Shown piece by piece: positions 1 through 7,040 of a stretch of 16,819 nt of DNA. Below the pieces are notes generated by a model. It was not told where the DNA came from, did no database searches, and was given only the letters and a program-made list of their open reading frames with translations. The DNA lies in assembly GCF_938040115.1 (NCBI RefSeq), contig NZ_CALHXD010000061.1:1-16819 (forward strand), in the 5' to 3' direction. The translations under genes were made by a program, and so were the position numbers. Source of the stretch: an uncultured Campylobacter sp. (lineage in GTDB: Bacteria; Campylobacterota; Campylobacteria; Campylobacterales; Campylobacteraceae). Positions within the stretch are counted from its first letter, which is position 1, and each line of letters opens with the position of its first letter.

Positions 1-2170
1 ATTCCTCTTCGCTTAGACGCCTGATATTTGCTATCGTCATCTTTAGCGGCGTGATACCTGAGAGCGGATCGGGATCGCCCGCATTGGCTAGCTCGTTACC
101 GTCGGCCTCGCTGTAGTGGAAGGTCGTAAATATCGTGCCCTCTTTTAGATCCGGATTTACGCGCAGTTTGGCGGCGATCTGACCGCGTTTGTTTTGTACG
201 AGCGCGTAGCAACCTTCCTCCAGCTCCCTCTCGCGAGCGATATCGGGACTTACCTCGATGAGCGCGCCCTCTACGCCGGCACCGTACTCTAGGGCAGGGC
301 ACTCTCTCGTCATCGTGCCTGTGTGGTAGTGATAGACCTTGCGTCCGGTCGTAAATAAGCACGGATAGACTTCGTCAGGCACCTCGCTAAGCGCGCCGCT
401 ACCGACCGGATAGCCGTCCGGGATATTCATCTTGGCTCTAAATTCGGCCTCGGCCTTTGCGCGCTCCTCTTTATCCTCTACGTAAAGCACTGGTGCAAAG
501 CGGAATTTGCCGCCAGGCAGCATGGACTTGTGATCTGCGTAAAGCACCGGCGTACCCGGATGCTCCTCGTCTGGGCACGGCCAGCTGATACCACCTAGTT
601 TGCCTAGCCTATAGTAGCTGATACCGCCGAAAAATTTAGGCATGAGCTCCCTGAGCTCGTTCCAAATTTGCTCAGGGCTAGCAAAGTCAAACCCCTCTAG
701 CCCCATGCGGTTTGCGATGTTGCAAACGACTTTCCAGTCAGGCTCCACGCCGCTAACGGGCTCGCTAGCTTTGCGCGTTCGCTGGACGCGGCGAGAGGTG
801 TTTATAAACGTTCCGTCCTTTTCTCCCCAGCCCGCGGCAGGTAGCACCACATCGGCCTTATGCGCGCTCTCGGTAAAGAAAAGATCCTGCACGATAAAGC
901 AGTCTAGATGGTGTACGGCGTGGACGAAGTGCTCGGTCCAAGGGTCGCTCATTACGGGGTTTTCGCCGTAGACGTAGAGGACTTTTAGCTCGCCGCTATC
1001 CATTTTATCCGGCGCTTGCGTTAGCTTAAAGCCCGGAACCGGATTTAGCTCAAAGTGCCATACTTTGCGCGCTTGCTCCTGTGCATAAGGGCTATTTACC
1101 GCGCCGGCCGGGATGACGTTAGGCAGCGCGCCCATGTCGCATGCGCCTTGGACGTTGTTTTGACCGCGCAGAGGATTTACGCCCGCACCCTTTTTGCCTA
1201 AATTTCCCGTTAAAACGGCTAAATTTGATAGCGAAAAGACGTTTGACGTGCCGTCACTAAACTGCGTGATACCCATCGTGTAGCAAATCGCCGCCGCGCC
1301 TGCTTTAGCATACATTCTAGCTGCCTCTATGACGAGCTCTTTTTTTATACCGGTTTCGCGCTCGAAACGCTCAGGCGTAAAGTCCTTAACCGCTTCTTTT
1401 AGATATTCAAATCCCTCGGAGTACTTCTCGATAAATTCGCTATCTTGCAAATTTTCGGCGATTATGACGTGCATCATCGTATTTAGCGTTTTGATATTCG
1501 CTCCGATCGGGATTTGCAAGAAAATATCGGCTTTTTTGGCCATATCGGTGCGCTTTGGATCTACGACGATCATCTTTGCGCCGCGCTGAAGGCCGCGCTG
1601 CATCTGCATAGCGATGATCGGGTGGCACTCGCTCGTGTTGGTACCGATGAGTAAAAATACGTCCGTGTCGGTCGCAAATTCGACCAAATCGTTCGTCATC
1701 GTTCCGTTTCCTAGCGTGCTGGCAAGACCTGCCACTGTAGGAGCGTGTCAAAGACGGGCGCAGTGATCGACGTTGTTGCTGCCCTGGGCGCGGAAAAATT
1801 TCTGGAAAACGTAGTTGTCTTCGTTATTTGAGCGCGCGGAGCTAAAGCCCATGATCGAGCTTGGGCCGTATTTTGCGACGGTGGATTTAAATTTATCCGC
1901 GAGGAAATCATAAACCTCCTCAAAACTCACTTCTTCAAGCTCGCCGTGCTTGTCGTAGACGCCGTTTAGCTTTCTCATCATCGGTCGGCTTAAGCGTTTA
2001 GGAGAGTTTACAAACTCCCATCCGAACATTCCTTTTAAGCAAAGCTCGCCGTCGTTTACGTGGTGGTCTTTGCTAGGTTTGGCATCTACGATTCTACCGT
2101 TTCGCACGATAAGATCGATGCCGCAGCCCGTACCGCAATATGGACAGGTGGTCTTTACGATCTCTTCCAT
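1..2170 (-). CDS. fdhF: Selenocysteine formate dehydrogenase, cytoplasmic FdhF type (3' end cut by window edge)
   Basis: Catalytic subunit oxidising formate to CO2 at a molybdenum/tungsten bis-MGD centre. The frame is open from the ATG at 2168-2170 to the left edge, 723 codons, except for one TGA at residue 141, which is read as selenocysteine. An N-terminal 4Fe-4S motif has Cys9, Cys12, Cys16 and Cys44, with Lys46 as the likely electron-relay lysine. The active site reads Ala-Arg-Leu-Sec141-His142, as in E. coli FDH-H (Sec140-His141). The GQNNVQGACDMG pterin motif and the C-terminal molydopterin-binding domain follow, and at the left edge the protein is already near FDH-H length (about 715 residues), so only a few codons are missing. 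There is no twin-arginine signal, unlike the periplasmic respiratory FdhA of Campylobacter, so a cytoplasmic enzyme is inferred, perhaps partnering a formate hydrogenlyase-type hydrogenase. An AAAGGAGC ribosome binding site precedes the ATG. Confidence 0.95.
1720..1734 (-). promoter_or_regulatory. Bacterial SECIS hairpin for fdhF selenocysteine insertion
   Basis: On the mRNA strand, UGGCA pairs with UGCCA around a GGUCU loop, starting 13 nt after the UGA. The GGUCU loop, with its conserved G and U, and the spacing closely resemble the SelB-binding hairpin of E. coli fdhF. The hairpin lies inside the coding sequence. Folding of longer flanks was not computed. Confidence 0.8.
1748..1750 (-). 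other. Selenocysteine UGA codon of fdhF
   Basis: In-frame TGA between Leu140 and His142 of the formate dehydrogenase. The frame stays open and family-like on both sides (VDHCARL before, HAPTVAGLA after), and the position matches Sec140 of E. coli FDH-H. Recoding as selenocysteine, not a nonsense mutation, is therefore the reading. Confidence 0.95.
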
Positions 2171-2208
2171 TTTTGCTCCTTTCTGGTATTACTGAAAATT
2201 ATGAGATT

Positions 2209-2216
2209 ATTATACA
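2209..2216 (-). promoter_or_regulatory. Extended -10 promoter element of fdhF
   Basis: The minus strand reads TGTATAAT, a perfect extended -10 about 38 nt upstream of the fdhF ATG. It predicts a short leader of about 30 nt carrying the AGAAAGGAGC ribosome binding site at 2175-2184. No good -35 is evident, which is usual for Campylobacter sigma-70 promoters. Confidence 0.65.
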
Positions 2217-2269
2217 ACGGCAAATATAAATTTAGTTTTAAAATTAGTATATTTTTTTAAGAATTATTT

Positions 2270-2298
2270 AAGTAATATGCAAATTTAGCATATTACTT
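2270..2298. repeat. Perfect 11-bp palindrome in the divergent fdhF/lemA region
   Basis: AAGTAATATGC, a 7-nt AAATTTA spacer, then GCATATTACTT. It lies roughly 55-60 bp upstream of the fdhF -10 and about 100 bp upstream of the lemA -10. On the plus strand it runs into a short T tract, but no gene ends here on that strand, so an operator for a dimeric regulator is more likely than a terminator. It does not match the FNR/CRP-type TTGAT-N4-ATCAA consensus. Confidence 0.6.
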
Positions 2299-2395
2299 TT
2301 TTGCTTTAAACTTTTATTTTTAGGGAAATTTTTAGGTATATGTTTAACACAATGTAAAATTTATTTAAAAATTATTACTTTTAAATGTATTTAGA

Positions 2396-2403
2396 TGTAT
2401 AAT
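2396..2403 (+). promoter_or_regulatory. Extended -10 promoter element of lemA
   Basis: TGTATAAT with an AT-rich upstream region, about 30 bp before the lemA ATG. The predicted transcript would start near 2410. An in-frame ATG at 2395 overlaps this box, so it cannot be the translation start of a transcript made from this promoter. Confidence 0.65.
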
Positions 2404-2433
2404 GGAGATAGAAAATCTTTTCAAGGAGCACCC

Positions 2434-3027
2434 ATGAAAAATCTAGTCGCTTTTCTAGTTATCCTAGGTATCATTGGCGGTATTGCCATGAAGTATATTA
2501 ACGCCTTTCCGGTACTCGACGAGACGGTCAAAGAGAAATGGGCTCAGGTGCAAAACCAATACAAACGCCGCGCCGATCTTATCCCAAATTTGGTAAAAAC
2601 AGTTCAAGGCTACGCTAGCCACGAGGAAGGCGTATTTAAGGAAGTAACGGAAGCTAGAAGCAAAGCCTCTCAAATGACGATCGACGTTAGCTCGCTAGAC
2701 GATCCTGCTAAGCTAAAAGAGTTTGAAAACGCTCAAAAAACTCTAGGCGGCGCGCTATCTAGGCTAATGGCTATCACCGAGAACTACCCTCAGCTAAAAG
2801 CCGATCAAAATTTCCTCTCCCTTCAAAGTCAGCTTGAAGGTACGGAAAATCGCATCGCAGTCGCTAGAAAGGACTATATCGCAGCGGTCAAGGACTACAA
2901 CATCGCCCTTCGCAAGATACCGGATAAGTTTATAGCCGCGATTTTTTATCCAGAGCTCAAACCGCGCGTGACGTTTGAAGCAAGCGAAGCCGAACAAAGC
3001 GCGCCGGACGTATCTTTCGCCAAATAA
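2434..3027 (+). CDS. lemA: LemA family protein
   Basis: A 197-residue protein of the LemA family, whose molecular role is poorly defined; members are membrane-anchored helical-bundle proteins. Residues 4-22 form the N-terminal membrane anchor. The family segment follows at about 30-65, with W36, VQNQYKRRADLIPNLV and VQGYASHE, then long helices to about 165 and the typical YPELKPRVTF near the C-terminus. The ATG at 2434 is chosen over an upstream in-frame ATG at 2395 because AAGGAG at 2423-2428 sits 5 nt before it and the -10 box covers 2395. Two TPM-domain genes follow, the first only 18 nt downstream. This LemA-TPM pairing is a frequent conserved neighbourhood and suggests a shared envelope function, which is inferred and not shown by the sequence. 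Confidence 0.93.
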   Translation: MKNLVAFLVILGIIGGIAMKYINAFPVLDETVKEKWAQVQNQYKRRADLIPNLVKTVQGYASHEEGVFKEVTEARSKASQMTIDVSSLDDPAKLKEFENAQKTLGGALSRLMAITENYPQLKADQNFLSLQSQLEGTENRIAVARKDYIAAVKDYNIALRKIPDKFIAAIFYPELKPRVTFEASEAEQSAPDVSFAK

Positions 3028-3045
3028 CCCAACCAAGGTACAAAA

Positions 3046-3999
3046 ATGAAACGCATTTTATCTACTTTATTTTGCGTTTTTACGCTTTTAGGACTTACGG
3101 CTATAAATTTATCGGCAGCAGACAGTGCTACCGAACAAAACAAAACCGTAAAACAAACTACTACTCAAACCTCAAACGAAAAGAGTTCAAATTTCCCTGC
3201 CTTAACCGGCAGGGTAGTAGATCAGGCAAGAGTACTAAGCCAGAGCACAAAAGACGAACTAGAAACATTACTAGCTACTCATGAAAACAATACCACTAAT
3301 CAAGTCGTAGTAGCTACTATAGAATCTCTAGGTAACGCTCAAATAGAAGAGTACTCCATAGAACTAGCTAGACGTTGGGGTATAGGACAAAAAGGTAAAG
3401 ATAACGGAGTAGTATTAGTAGTAGCTCCAAACGACAAACAAGTACGCATAGAGGTAGGATACGGTCTAGAAGGCACTCTAACAGACGCTCTTAGCAGCAA
3501 TATAATAAACTACTACATAATCCCAGAGTTTAAAAAAGGTGATATCCAAAACGGTATAAACATAGGCACACAAAAGATCATTGCTCTACTTGATGGGGAT
3601 GAGGGGGTTAAAAAGGAGATAGAAAAGCAAGATGAGACGCCTGTGGAAGCCTACGGGATAGTAGTTGGCATGGTGATGGTATTTGCTTCGGCTATTTTCG
3701 GCGCGGCGCTCGTGCGTATCGGGGTTTGCGCGGTTTTATCGGGCTTTACCTCAGCCGTCGTCGCCGGAGCGTTTGGCATAGAAGATTTCGCCCTTAGAGG
3801 CGTGGTTATGTTTGCGCTTTTTTTGCTATTTTTTTATTTGACCAAAAATATAAAACCCAGCTCTGGCGCAAATTCGGGAGGTTCGGGCTACTCTGGCGGC
3901 TACGGCGGCGGTTCCAGCGGAGGCAGAAGCTCTTCGGGAGGCGGCTTTAGCGGAGGAGGCGGAGGCTTTGGCGGAGGCGGAGCTAGCGGTAGGTGGTAG
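3046..3999 (+). CDS. TPM-domain (YgcG-like) membrane protein with Gly-rich tail
   Basis: A 317-residue envelope protein. Residues 1-25 are a signal peptide ending in LSAA. A Thr/Gln/Lys-rich linker runs to about 48, and the TPM domain spans about 50-182, starting FPALTGRVVDQARVLS and containing RRWGIGQKGKDNGVVLVVAP and VRIEVGYGLEGTLTD. Hydrophobic membrane segments lie at about 204-222, 224-246 and 249-266. Residues 272-317 are almost only Gly and Ser, ending SGRW, as in many YgcG-type proteins. TPM domains have been called phosphatase or repair modules (TLP18.3), but the activity here is unknown. An AAGG ribosome binding site precedes the ATG and the gene is probably cotranscribed with lemA. 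Base composition is mosaic: about 33-47% GC per 60 bases across 3121-3590, then about 55% in the membrane and tail part. Confidence 0.9.
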   Translation: MKRILSTLFCVFTLLGLTAINLSAADSATEQNKTVKQTTTQTSNEKSSNFPALTGRVVDQARVLSQSTKDELETLLATHENNTTNQVVVATIESLGNAQIEEYSIELARRWGIGQKGKDNGVVLVVAPNDKQVRIEVGYGLEGTLTDALSSNIINYYIIPEFKKGDIQNGINIGTQKIIALLDGDEGVKKEIEKQDETPVEAYGIVVGMVMVFASAIFGAALVRIGVCAVLSGFTSAVVAGAFGIEDFALRGVVMFALFLLFFYLTKNIKPSSGANSGGSGYSGGYGGGSSGGRSSSGGGFSGGGGGFGGGGASGRW

Positions 4000-4096
4000 C
4001 TACTTTTAAATTTAGCGTCAGATTTTGCTAGAACGCTTGCTAAATTTTGCCGATTCGAGCCTAGTCGTATCGGCGCTGCCGTTTGCGATAAATTTG

Positions 4097-4129
4097 AGGC
4101 TAACTAATGTTTTGGCTTTTAGCCTTTTT
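4097..4129 (+). terminator. Possible intrinsic terminator after the first TPM gene
   Basis: AGGCTAA and TTAGCCT form a 7-bp stem around a 15-nt loop, followed at once by TTTTT. It lies about 100 bp past the stop codon. The stem is modest, so this is tentative. The rest of 4000-4279 is AT-rich, shows no ORF of note, and may hold the promoter of the next gene. Confidence 0.4.
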
Positions 4130-4279
4130 GCAAATTCGCAAAAGAAAAAGCGGGCGGCAAGGGACTGATTTAACCAAAATCAAGCTAGCAAACGGCTTTA
4201 AATCCGCTAAATTACGCTAATAATCTAAAAATACGCAAAATATAAATTTGACTAAAATCCGTAAAAATCAAGGAAAGAT

Positions 4280-5335
4280 ATGAATCGCATTTTGATTATT
4301 TTGTTTTACGCTTTTACTACGGCTTCGCTTCTTGCCGCTAAGACCGGGGTAGATGAGCGTTTGGAGTTTCCGATTTTAACCGGCAAAATAGCAGACGGCG
4401 CCGGGGCGTTAAGTCCTGCCCAAAAAGAGGAGTTGAAGGAAATTTTATATTTTCAGGAGAGGTTTGATAAGGTTGAAATCATCGTAGCCACGATAAGCAG
4501 TACCCCTAAAGACGGGCTAGAGTGGTACGGTGCGCAGTTAGCCGGAAAGTGGGGGATATTTGGCAAAAAAGCTTTGCTGATAGTAGTTACGGACGATAAA
4601 AAAGCATATATCGAGGCTGGAAGCGGATATATCGGCGTACTGAAAGACGAGGTAAGTAAAGATATCATAAGCAGGGACATAATCCCAAAACTCGCTAAAG
4701 GCGATGTAGCCGGCGGCATCAAGGCAGGCGCACAAAAGATTGCCGAGGCTATTTTATACGAGAGAGGCTACGAAGGGCTAAAAGCGCGGGAGGCTTTGCT
4801 AAAATTTATAAAAGAAGACTTAAACGTCAATGAAAGTACGAAGGGCAAGCTAATAGCCGCGTTTTACGAATTTTCGGGAAGGACGCCCGAGCAAAGCATA
4901 GATCTAGCAGGTAAAATACTTAGCAGCGACCCTAGTTTTGACGATGAGTCCGTGCAGAGCACGGCCTTTAGGCGTAAGATGATAGAATTTGATATAGAGC
5001 AAAGCGACGAAGCCTACGTTCCCGATCCGGGCTATATTTTTATAATGGGATTGTTTTACGGGATTATAGTATTTGTGCTGGGTTCGGCGGCTTTAAATTT
5101 GGGCTTTGCTAAGCTTGGAAACTTTTTGGGCAAGGTATCGTATTCGTATCTTGGCGGCCTTATCGCGTGCTTTCTCATACTGCGAGGTAGCGGGTCGCAC
5201 TATCTTACGGAGTTTTTGTTGTTTGGCGTAATTTTTGCGGCGATTTATTGGATGCTTAAGGATAAGGATTTTGACGCGGACGACGAGCTGTATCCCAAAC
5301 GGACGAAAAAAGTAGGGCGCAAAAGACGGAGTTAG
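4280..5335 (+). CDS. Second TPM-domain membrane protein (paralogue, no Gly-rich tail)
   Basis: A 351-residue protein paralogous to the upstream TPM gene. The signal peptide is about residues 1-20. The TPM domain covers about 30-158, with FPILTGKIADGAGALS, AGKWGIFGKKALLIVV, YIEAGSGYIG and IIPKLAKGDVAGGIKAG aligning to the paralogue. A charged, mostly helical insert at about 160-245 is absent from the first copy. Membrane segments lie at about 252-272, 288-303 and 308-326. The C-terminus is short and very basic (KRTKKVGRKRRS) in place of a Gly/Ser tail. The AAGGAAAG ribosome binding site fits the ATG at 4280. A 280-bp gap with a possible terminator separates it from the first copy, so it may have its own promoter. 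Function unknown; envelope location is inferred. Confidence 0.88.
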   Translation: MNRILIILFYAFTTASLLAAKTGVDERLEFPILTGKIADGAGALSPAQKEELKEILYFQERFDKVEIIVATISSTPKDGLEWYGAQLAGKWGIFGKKALLIVVTDDKKAYIEAGSGYIGVLKDEVSKDIISRDIIPKLAKGDVAGGIKAGAQKIAEAILYERGYEGLKAREALLKFIKEDLNVNESTKGKLIAAFYEFSGRTPEQSIDLAGKILSSDPSFDDESVQSTAFRRKMIEFDIEQSDEAYVPDPGYIFIMGLFYGIIVFVLGSAALNLGFAKLGNFLGKVSYSYLGGLIACFLILRGSGSHYLTEFLLFGVIFAAIYWMLKDKDFDADDELYPKRTKKVGRKRRS

Positions 5336-5401
5336 TTTGTTTTTGCGCAGGTTTGCTTTGTTTAAAGCGCGCAAATTTAACGTTGCCGCAGAAGCCGTTT
5401 T

Positions 5402-5448
5402 AAATTTTAGGATTTTGGCTTTAAATTTTAGCCGCTATCCTAAAATTT
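5402..5448. terminator. Large stem-loop between convergent genes, probable bidirectional terminator
   Basis: AAATTTTAGGAT (5402-5413) is matched by ATCCTAAAATTT (5437-5448), a perfect 12-bp stem. A GGCT/AGCC inner stem sits inside the 23-nt interior. A short T run follows on the plus strand. It lies between the stops of the plus-strand TPM gene and the minus-strand amidohydrolase gene, the expected place for a shared terminator. Confidence 0.55.
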
Positions 5449-5509
5449 GCAAATTTTTCGCCTTTAAATTTGTGAGTCAAATTTCGCGCGCCGATCGTCA
5501 AATTTGCTC

Positions 5510-6910
5510 CTAAATATCTCCCAAAATCTTTTTATAATTGCTAAAAATCGGCGAGTCCTCGCCAAAATACAAACTCATCGCGCGCACGTAGCGATCGAGC
5601 GGATTTTGTATGCGGTTTAGCGCGAGACGCTTGCAAAACGGCAGGTCGTAGCTGCTTAAAATCACGCTAAAAGGCACTGGAAAATCGGTGCCAAAAAGAA
5701 TTTTGTCGTGGATTTGCGTTTGGGTTTTTAGATGCGGCAGTATGCGGGCCTTGTTTATGCAAAGCAGTGCCGAAACGTCGGCGTAAAGCCCGTCAAATTC
5801 GCGTAGCCAACGAAGTAGCGTGAAGTAGTTGGCGCCCAGTTTCTCCGGATCGCGCGAAAACATGGACAAAACGCCGTTGCTTGAGGCGCCCATGTGAGCG
5901 CAGACGATGCGGCAACCAAGATTTAGCGGGGATTTTAGCTGCTCGATGCTCTCAAGCGCCTTGTTTGACGCCAGCGAGTTTTCGTCGCCCACGTGGATCA
6001 CTAGCGGCAGCCCAAGCTCGCTAAGTAGCCTAAAATAGGGCTCGTAGCGCTTGTCGTTTAGATCCGTCTCCCAGTACGAGTGCAGCAGCTTGCCGCCCTT
6101 AAAGCCCATTTTGTGGTACTTTTCGATCAAATTTAGCGCGTCTTTGCGGTTTGGATTTACGCTAAAAAACGGCACGACCTCGTTTGGATTTTGCTCGTAA
6201 AAGGCAAAAACATCCTCGTTTGAGGCGCAGACGGTTTTGTCTTTGTGCACGAGATTTCCGCTCTCGTCAAATTTCGCATCGACGCCGAAAACCACGGACT
6301 TTTGGACGAAATTTGAGCTTTTAATCAGCCGCGCGAAGTTGCTTTTGTAGCCTTCAAAACCGTTTTTTATAAGCTCGCTCCTGTTTATATCAAATTTTTT
6401 GGCGAAAAACGCAAGCGCTAGCTTGTCGTAAAATCGGTCGAATTTTACATCCGCGCTAAGCAAGTGCGAGTGGATATCGACGGTTTTTATCTGCGTTAAA
6501 TTTGCGTTTTGCAAGCCGCTAAGTTCGCTCTCCCGCACGGCGATTTCGTTAAATTTATCCCTTGAAAACCAGCCCGAATTTGCTTCGTTTGTGGTTAAAT
6601 TTACGCTCGTTTCGGCAAATTTATCTTTGGCGTAAATTTGACTCGCGTTTTGGCAAAACCCGAGCGTTTTTGACGTAGCCGTCTCGCTCGCTCTCAAATT
6701 TGAGCTCAAATTTATCCGCGCGTTTTGCTCGGTTAAATTTGCGCGAGTTAAATTTGCCTCCGTTTTGCGAGCTGCTAAACCAAGGCTTGCGGCGCTTGCA
6801 CGGGCCGAGCTTGGCGCCAAATTTGCCGCCGTTTTTCCGCCTCTCAAATTTGAGCTAAAACCAAAAGCATCCAAACCCTCGACTGCGCTATAAAAACCAT
6901 CTCGAAACAT
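5510..6910 (-). CDS. Amidohydrolase (TIM-barrel, amidohydrolase_2 type) with long N-terminal extension
   Basis: A metal-dependent hydrolase or decarboxylase-like TIM-barrel protein, 466 residues, substrate unknown. The catalytic domain occupies about 143-466. VDIHSHLL gives the first-strand metal ligands His147 and His149, VIHVGDEN supplies His306, CAHMG His339, and ILFGTDFPVPFS the closing Asp409. Residues 1-141 are not part of this fold: they are rich in Ala, Asn, Leu and Ser and repeat an x-Asn-Leu motif eight times, with SSNLR occurring twice. The start at 6910 is supported by AAAAAGGAG 5 nt upstream and by the absence of any other Met before the catalytic domain. There is no clear signal peptide. 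The gene is divergent from the MerR/aas operon and shares a control region with it. Calling it a cytoplasmic enzyme is inference. Confidence 0.85.
   Translation of the reverse strand: MFRDGFYSAVEGLDAFGFSSNLRGGKTAANLAPSSARASAASLGLAARKTEANLTRANLTEQNARINLSSNLRASETATSKTLGFCQNASQIYAKDKFAETSVNLTTNEANSGWFSRDKFNEIAVRESELSGLQNANLTQIKTVDIHSHLLSADVKFDRFYDKLALAFFAKKFDINRSELIKNGFEGYKSNFARLIKSSNFVQKSVVFGVDAKFDESGNLVHKDKTVCASNEDVFAFYEQNPNEVVPFFSVNPNRKDALNLIEKYHKMGFKGGKLLHSYWETDLNDKRYEPYFRLLSELGLPLVIHVGDENSLASNKALESIEQLKSPLNLGCRIVCAHMGASSNGVLSMFSRDPEKLGANYFTLLRWLREFDGLYADVSALLCINKARILPHLKTQTQIHDKILFGTDFPVPFSVILSSYDLPFCKRLALNRIQNPLDRYVRAMSLYFGEDSPIFSNYKKILGDI
6498..6852. repeat. Cluster of AAATTT words encoding the amidohydrolase N-terminal extension
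   Basis: Eleven copies of AAATTT occur in 355 bp, mostly as TCAAATTT, TTAAATTT or CAAATTTG, where about 0.1 would be expected by chance at even base composition. A 16-bp form, CTCTCAAATTTGAGCT, occurs twice (near 6691 and 6841). On the coding strand many of these words give Asn-Leu. Confidence 0.75.
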
Positions 6911-6918
6911 CGTTTCTC

Positions 6919-6960
6919 CTTTTTAAAATTTGGCGAAATCATAGCCTAAATTTTAAAAAG
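6919..6960. repeat. 16/17-bp inverted repeat centred on the amidohydrolase -10 box
   Basis: CTTTTTAAAATTTGGC (6919-6934) and GCCTAAATTTTAAAAAG (6944-6960) are inverted copies differing by one extra base. One arm fills the -35/-10 spacer, the other covers the transcription start and the ribosome binding site. This is the geometry of a repressor or regulator operator, and the adjacent MerR-type gene is the obvious candidate binder (inference). Confidence 0.6.
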
Positions 6961-6966
6961 TGTCAA
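6938..6966 (-). promoter_or_regulatory. Near-consensus sigma-70 promoter of the amidohydrolase gene
   Basis: On the minus strand a perfect TTGACA (-35, 6961-6966) is followed by exactly 17 bp and TATGAT (-10, 6938-6943). Transcription would start near 6931, giving a leader of about 20 nt with the AAAAAGGAG ribosome binding site. Confidence 0.75.
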
Positions 6967-6982
6967 GTGGTGCTTTACGCTT

Positions 6983-6988
6983 TATGAT
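6983..6988 (+). promoter_or_regulatory. Candidate -10 box for the merR-aas operon
   Basis: TATGAT in an AT-rich context about 50 bp before the regulator's ATG. A weak -35 17 bp upstream (GTGTCA) would overlap the -35 of the divergent amidohydrolase promoter, making the two promoters back to back. Confidence 0.35.
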
Positions 6989-7040
6989 TTTCTAAGCTAA
7001 ATTTGCGTAAGATTTCGTCAAATTTAACGAAAGGAAAGAG

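Noticed and set aside
642..971. Plus-strand ORF within the fdhF region
   Set aside because: It lies antisense to well-conserved formate dehydrogenase sequence and encodes nothing recognisable. The same holds for the other antisense ORFs in fdhF, aas, nosF, nosH and nosG.
1748..2170. Formate dehydrogenase gene as a truncated 140-residue pseudogene ending at TGA
   Set aside because: The same frame continues as normal family sequence to the left edge, the TGA is at the known selenocysteine position, and a SECIS hairpin follows.
2288..2303. Palindrome at 2270-2298 as an intrinsic terminator
   Set aside because: Although Ts follow it on the plus strand, no plus-strand gene ends upstream; the flanking genes diverge from this region.
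2395..2433. Upstream in-frame ATG as the LemA start
   Set aside because: It overlaps the TGTATAAT promoter box and has no ribosome binding site, whereas the ATG at 2434 has AAGGAG at correct spacing.
3870..3999. GGCGGAGGC-rich stretch as a tandem DNA repeat
   Set aside because: It is the Gly/Ser-rich tail typical of YgcG-type TPM proteins; units are irregular and codons vary.
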